Below, one piece after another: positions 61,335 to 64,000 of a DNA stretch of 64,000 nt. The translations under genes and the position numbers were made by a program. Position 1 is the first letter of the stretch; every line of letters starts with the position of its first letter. Source of the DNA: Lasioglossum baleicum (taxonomy: Eukaryota > Arthropoda > Insecta > Hymenoptera > Halictidae). Under the pieces are notes generated by a model that was not told the origin of the DNA, did no database searches, and was given only the letters and a program-made list of their open reading frames with translations. The DNA is taken from assembly GCF_051020765.1 (NCBI RefSeq), contig NW_027469112.1, forward strand, positions 62,001 to 126,000. Direction: 5' to 3'.

Positions 61335-63176
61335 TATTAAGATCTCATATATTCTATTGTTCTAATCCTTATCTCCGTCTCTATCCATCACCATAACTTC
61401 ACCTTGATCAACACCTTACCTCAGTTTCAACCCATCACCACGACACATAATGCAATAAAGTATTGCATCACTCTGGAAGCATCTAGAAGCTTCTAGAAAC
61501 GTCGAGAAGTCCAAAGACTGCTGCATCAGCAGTCCCACGCTCGTAGAGGGCAATAGGACAGCCACGAGACTGCAGCGTCAGCAGAAATGCACGTGCAGTC
61601 CCCGGGAGCAAAGACGCTGCTGCGTCAGCGGTTCTCCCACTCCGACGACTGAAGAACAAAGAGACTGCAGCGTCAGCTATCCCCACTCCGACCGAAGGAG
61701 GCAAGGCAGAGCGGACGCTTGCATCAGTCCGCCTTCAGCCAGCGACTCGCACAGACGTGCCTACCTGGCCTCAGCCGCCAGTCCGGCTTCAAGAGCAGAC
61801 GTGTTCAGTCTAGCTCCGCGATAGTGAAGTGTGTCGATCCTTCACTCCTAATTCCAATTCCAATTCCAACTCTAACTCAACTCAACTCAAGTCCTAATTC
61901 TCATACATTATTCCTATAACATATTACTATATCCATTATTCATTAATCCAATTACTACTTCTATTATAATACTACTTACATATTGTATACCAGTGTACTT
62001 ACCAGTTCTTATTTAATATATCGTTGTTATACCAGTGCTTCGATCTTGTTATTCTTGTGTTAGTTAACACCATCTTCCAATTCAGTTCTTGCATCGAATA
62101 TATTAAACTCGTGACATATCCGGACTTGGTCTAAAGTGCGCAGTGGAAACGCTGAGCCGCCAATAAGGAATTTGAAGCGAGTCATAGAGAAGTTCTCGTG
62201 CCACGTCTAGAATTGGTCTAAAGTGCGCAGTGGAAACGCTGAGCCGCCACTATAGACGTGAAGCGAGTTAACTACCAAAAAGGTTAATAACAAGTGGAAG
62301 TTCATTTTCATTATATTATTAATATTCCATCATTACTATTCCTTACCCATGCGACGCCCACGTCGAGCGGGACGCAAGTATCAACTTGCTAAATTGAGAC
62401 GCGCGTTAAGAAATAAAGCGGTGCTCGATCAAATCATTGCCACTACCGAGTGGACAGAACTTCTGGGAACTACCGAGCACATTCCGTGTGACGCGTCCGA
62501 TTACGTTTCTGTATACGGTTGCCCTTGCAACCCTCCTAAAGAGGTCAACCACGCGGACCTCTCGCGAGCTCCGACGCCAGTTCTACATCCGGTCGATTGT
62601 CCAGAGGTGATCGACATAGCCGACGACGACGACAGCCGAGACACGATCATCGTTCCCAGGGTCCGTTGCCGAATCATCCGTGACGTTCCTCTGCCAGCTC
62701 ATCAACGTGTCATCTTGCGGCCAGCATCCAAGGGCACTAATGTCGTCCCGAGGAGAGCAGCAGCAACTCTGCCAGATCTTCCCCACCTCGAGGACATCTG
62801 TATAGAGGACCCGATGTACGACACCTACCGCCAGTACCGCCAGTTCCTGCTGCAACAATATTATTAGGCGTTAATACAGCATTGCGGTGAGTCGTATAAT
62901 ATCTTGTATAATTGCTGAATCCTGTAAACTCACCGTTTTCGTTGCATCATCTCGCGCGTGATTCTTGTCGGACACTTCTTGTAACCGCGTCGGACGTTCT
63001 TTTCTTGACTGCATCCATAGCAATATCGGTTGTCCTAGTGCATATGACAGCCCGCGGCTGTCTCGGCACGAAAGACCACTCCTCATTTTAATCATAATAT
63101 CTCAACCGTCCGTCTGTCACTGTTCTCTTTTCTCTCTCCTGGCACCTGTAACAAAAACACAGTGACGGACGTGACA
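61231..63176 (+). repeat. 3' LTR of element 7, hybrid
   Basis: 1946 bp, starting exactly at TGTTACG against ORF2 sequence (flank GGAT). The first ~170 bp match the 3' LTR of element 3. The portion beyond about 61800 matches element 7's own 5' LTR. Right flank CCGA matches element 7's target duplication. Confidence 0.8.
62349..62867 (+). CDS. LTR-encoded ORF, 172 aa (3' LTR of element 7)
   Basis: Identical to the variant 4 protein at 57316-57834, which shows that this half of the LTR is the true partner of the 5' LTR. Confidence 0.5.
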   Translation: MRRPRRAGRKYQLAKLRRALRNKAVLDQIIATTEWTELLGTTEHIPCDASDYVSVYGCPCNPPKEVNHADLSRAPTPVLHPVDCPEVIDIADDDDSRDTIIVPRVRCRIIRDVPLPAHQRVILRPASKGTNVVPRRAAATLPDLPHLEDICIEDPMYDTYRQYRQFLLQQYY

Positions 63177-63462
63177 CCGACGCATTCGGTAACCATCCCG
63201 ACCTTTCTAATTCCGGGAACTATCCCGACGCATTCGGTAACCATCCCGACCTTTCTACTTCCGGGTATCATCCCGACGCATTCGGTAACCATCCCGACAA
63301 TACTAACTCCGGTAACCAGCCCGATTCTTATACTAACTCCGGTAACCAGCCCGATTCTCATACTAACTCCGGTAACCAGCCCGATTCTGATACTAACTCC
63401 GGTAACCAGCCCGATTCTCATACTAACTCCGGTAACCAGCCCGATCCTTATACTAACTCCGG
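63177..63462 (+). pseudogene. Element 8 ORF2 fragment 3 (minisatellite)
   Basis: Continues the element 8 repeat array after element 7: the remainder of a 16-residue unit, two further units, then five 10-residue units. It is cut at CCGG by the family-B LTR. The rest of element 8 is not in the window. Confidence 0.72.
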
Positions 63463-64000
63463 TGTGACGTCGGTCGCACCTCCGACGTTAGCTTTAAGAC
63501 TACATGTAAAATTAGATACATAAGAGCGAGCGTTCCCCTTTTAAAGATTCCAAAACTCCTAAAAATCCTTCATAACAATGAATCCTTAACACCACGTACA
63601 TTTGATTGAAATCCATCAACATAACCTAAAATCCAAAATCTGTCAAAATCCTAAAATAGCCAAAAATGGCCCAAACTCGAAGATTGAAATATCATTGGAC
63701 TCGTGAGCGAAAATCATGAAACTAACCTAAAAATTTGTAGGTTATGTTCTCAATTCGCGTTTGTTTAGACTTTACCAAAATTTCGATTTTTGGTAATTTT
63801 CAAAAGTACTTAGAATATTTTCAAACATATGATCGGTCGACAAATGATGTCAACTAATCATATGACATATAAAATTTACATCGAAACGCCTTGCAAGAGC
63901 AAGCGCTCGAAAATATTCTAAGTCCCAATTTATTTAAATAAATAAATAGGTACGCCAATGGTTACCACTTAATTTTCGAGTCCTGCACCACTGGGAACGA
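63463..64000 (+). mobile_element. Family-B LTR, 5' portion
   Basis: Starts TGTGACGTCGGTCGCACC directly against element 8 minisatellite sequence with no purine tract. From 63602 it repeats positions 1-399 without a difference by eye. It is either the 3' LTR of the outer family-B element or a separate insertion into element 8 with CCGG as its target. Confidence 0.7.

Larger units (their letters stand above)
37397..63176 (+). mobile_element. Element 7, family-A LTR retroelement, interrupted and truncated
   Basis: Bounded by CCGA (37393-37396 and 63177-63180). The 5' LTR is split into 37397-37984, 47460-47989 and 57307-58143 by elements 5 and 6; the pieces sum to 1955 bp. Gag and the start of ORF2 follow. 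ORF2 stops abruptly at 61230, where a 1946-bp LTR begins with no purine tract. The two LTRs differ in their first ~560 bp but agree afterwards. This fits recombination between the LTR of a vanished insertion and the original 3' LTR. Confidence 0.85.

Noticed and set aside
1503..63176. Reverse transcriptase (YxDD-type), RNase H and DDE integrase core
   Set aside because: Looked for in the protease-to-env frames of all copies and not found; only an integrase C-terminal GPY/F-like end is visible in elements 3 and 4.
1..64000. Assembly artefact creating the nested array
   Set aside because: Each of seven junction pairs has a different, perfect 4-bp duplication and copies differ at many sites, which an artefact would not produce. 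The outermost direct repeat remains unproven.

Overview
The window is a eukaryotic, almost certainly arthropod (probably insect) repeat cluster and holds no recognisable single-copy host gene. The evidence is Ty3/gypsy-type LTR retroelements with 4-bp target duplications, a primer site complementary to the tRNA-Ser acceptor end, a Gag with a CCHC knuckle, and an envelope gene of the kind insect LTR elements have captured from chuvirus-like negative-strand RNA viruses. An ant or other hymenopteran host is plausible but not proven.

Layout. Family A has ~1.95 kb LTRs (TGTTACGTCG...GACGTGACA). Seven insertions of it have both LTRs and a perfect 4-bp target-site duplication: element 1 (1503-10729, CATC), 2 (11080-20396, CGTA), 3 (20584-28316, TGAG), 4 (29749-37354, CGGT), 5 (37985-47455, CAGT), 6 (47990-57302, minus strand, CTAT) and 7 (37397-63176, CCGA). 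Elements 5 and 6 sit inside the 5' LTR of element 7. Elements 4 and 7 sit inside the coding minisatellite of an older, broken family-A copy (element 8: 28792-29748, 37355-37396, 63177-63462). Elements 2 and 3 sit in a related minus-strand LTR (family C, about 10970-28791 with interruptions). Element 1 sits in the leader of a third related family (B). The family-B LTR fills 1-1295 and starts again at 63463, so the window is bracketed by a direct repeat with 63,601-bp spacing.

Element organisation: LTR carrying its own 171-172 codon ORF, then PBS(Ser), gag (452 aa), a predicted -1 frameshift (GGGAAAC plus a 10-bp stem), protease, an in-frame coding minisatellite, and then one of two 3' modules. 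Elements 1, 2, 5 and 6 carry an envelope glycoprotein. Elements 3 and 4 carry only the C-terminal end of an integrase. No copy has a reverse transcriptase, RNase H or integrase catalytic core. These are therefore non-autonomous elements that keep structural genes and must borrow polymerase and integrase from an unseen relative. Near-identical LTR pairs and intact ORFs indicate a recent burst.

Most unusual points: the LTR-encoded ORF is intact in 14 of 14 LTRs and is the first AUG of the inferred leader; every family-A LTR has a heat-shock-element-like array in 5-bp register; the frameshift signal is well formed; the family-B LTR has three tandem hairpins with compensatory changes; self-nesting is extreme; and element 7 carries an LTR-LTR recombination scar. 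All functional statements are from reading the sequence only.
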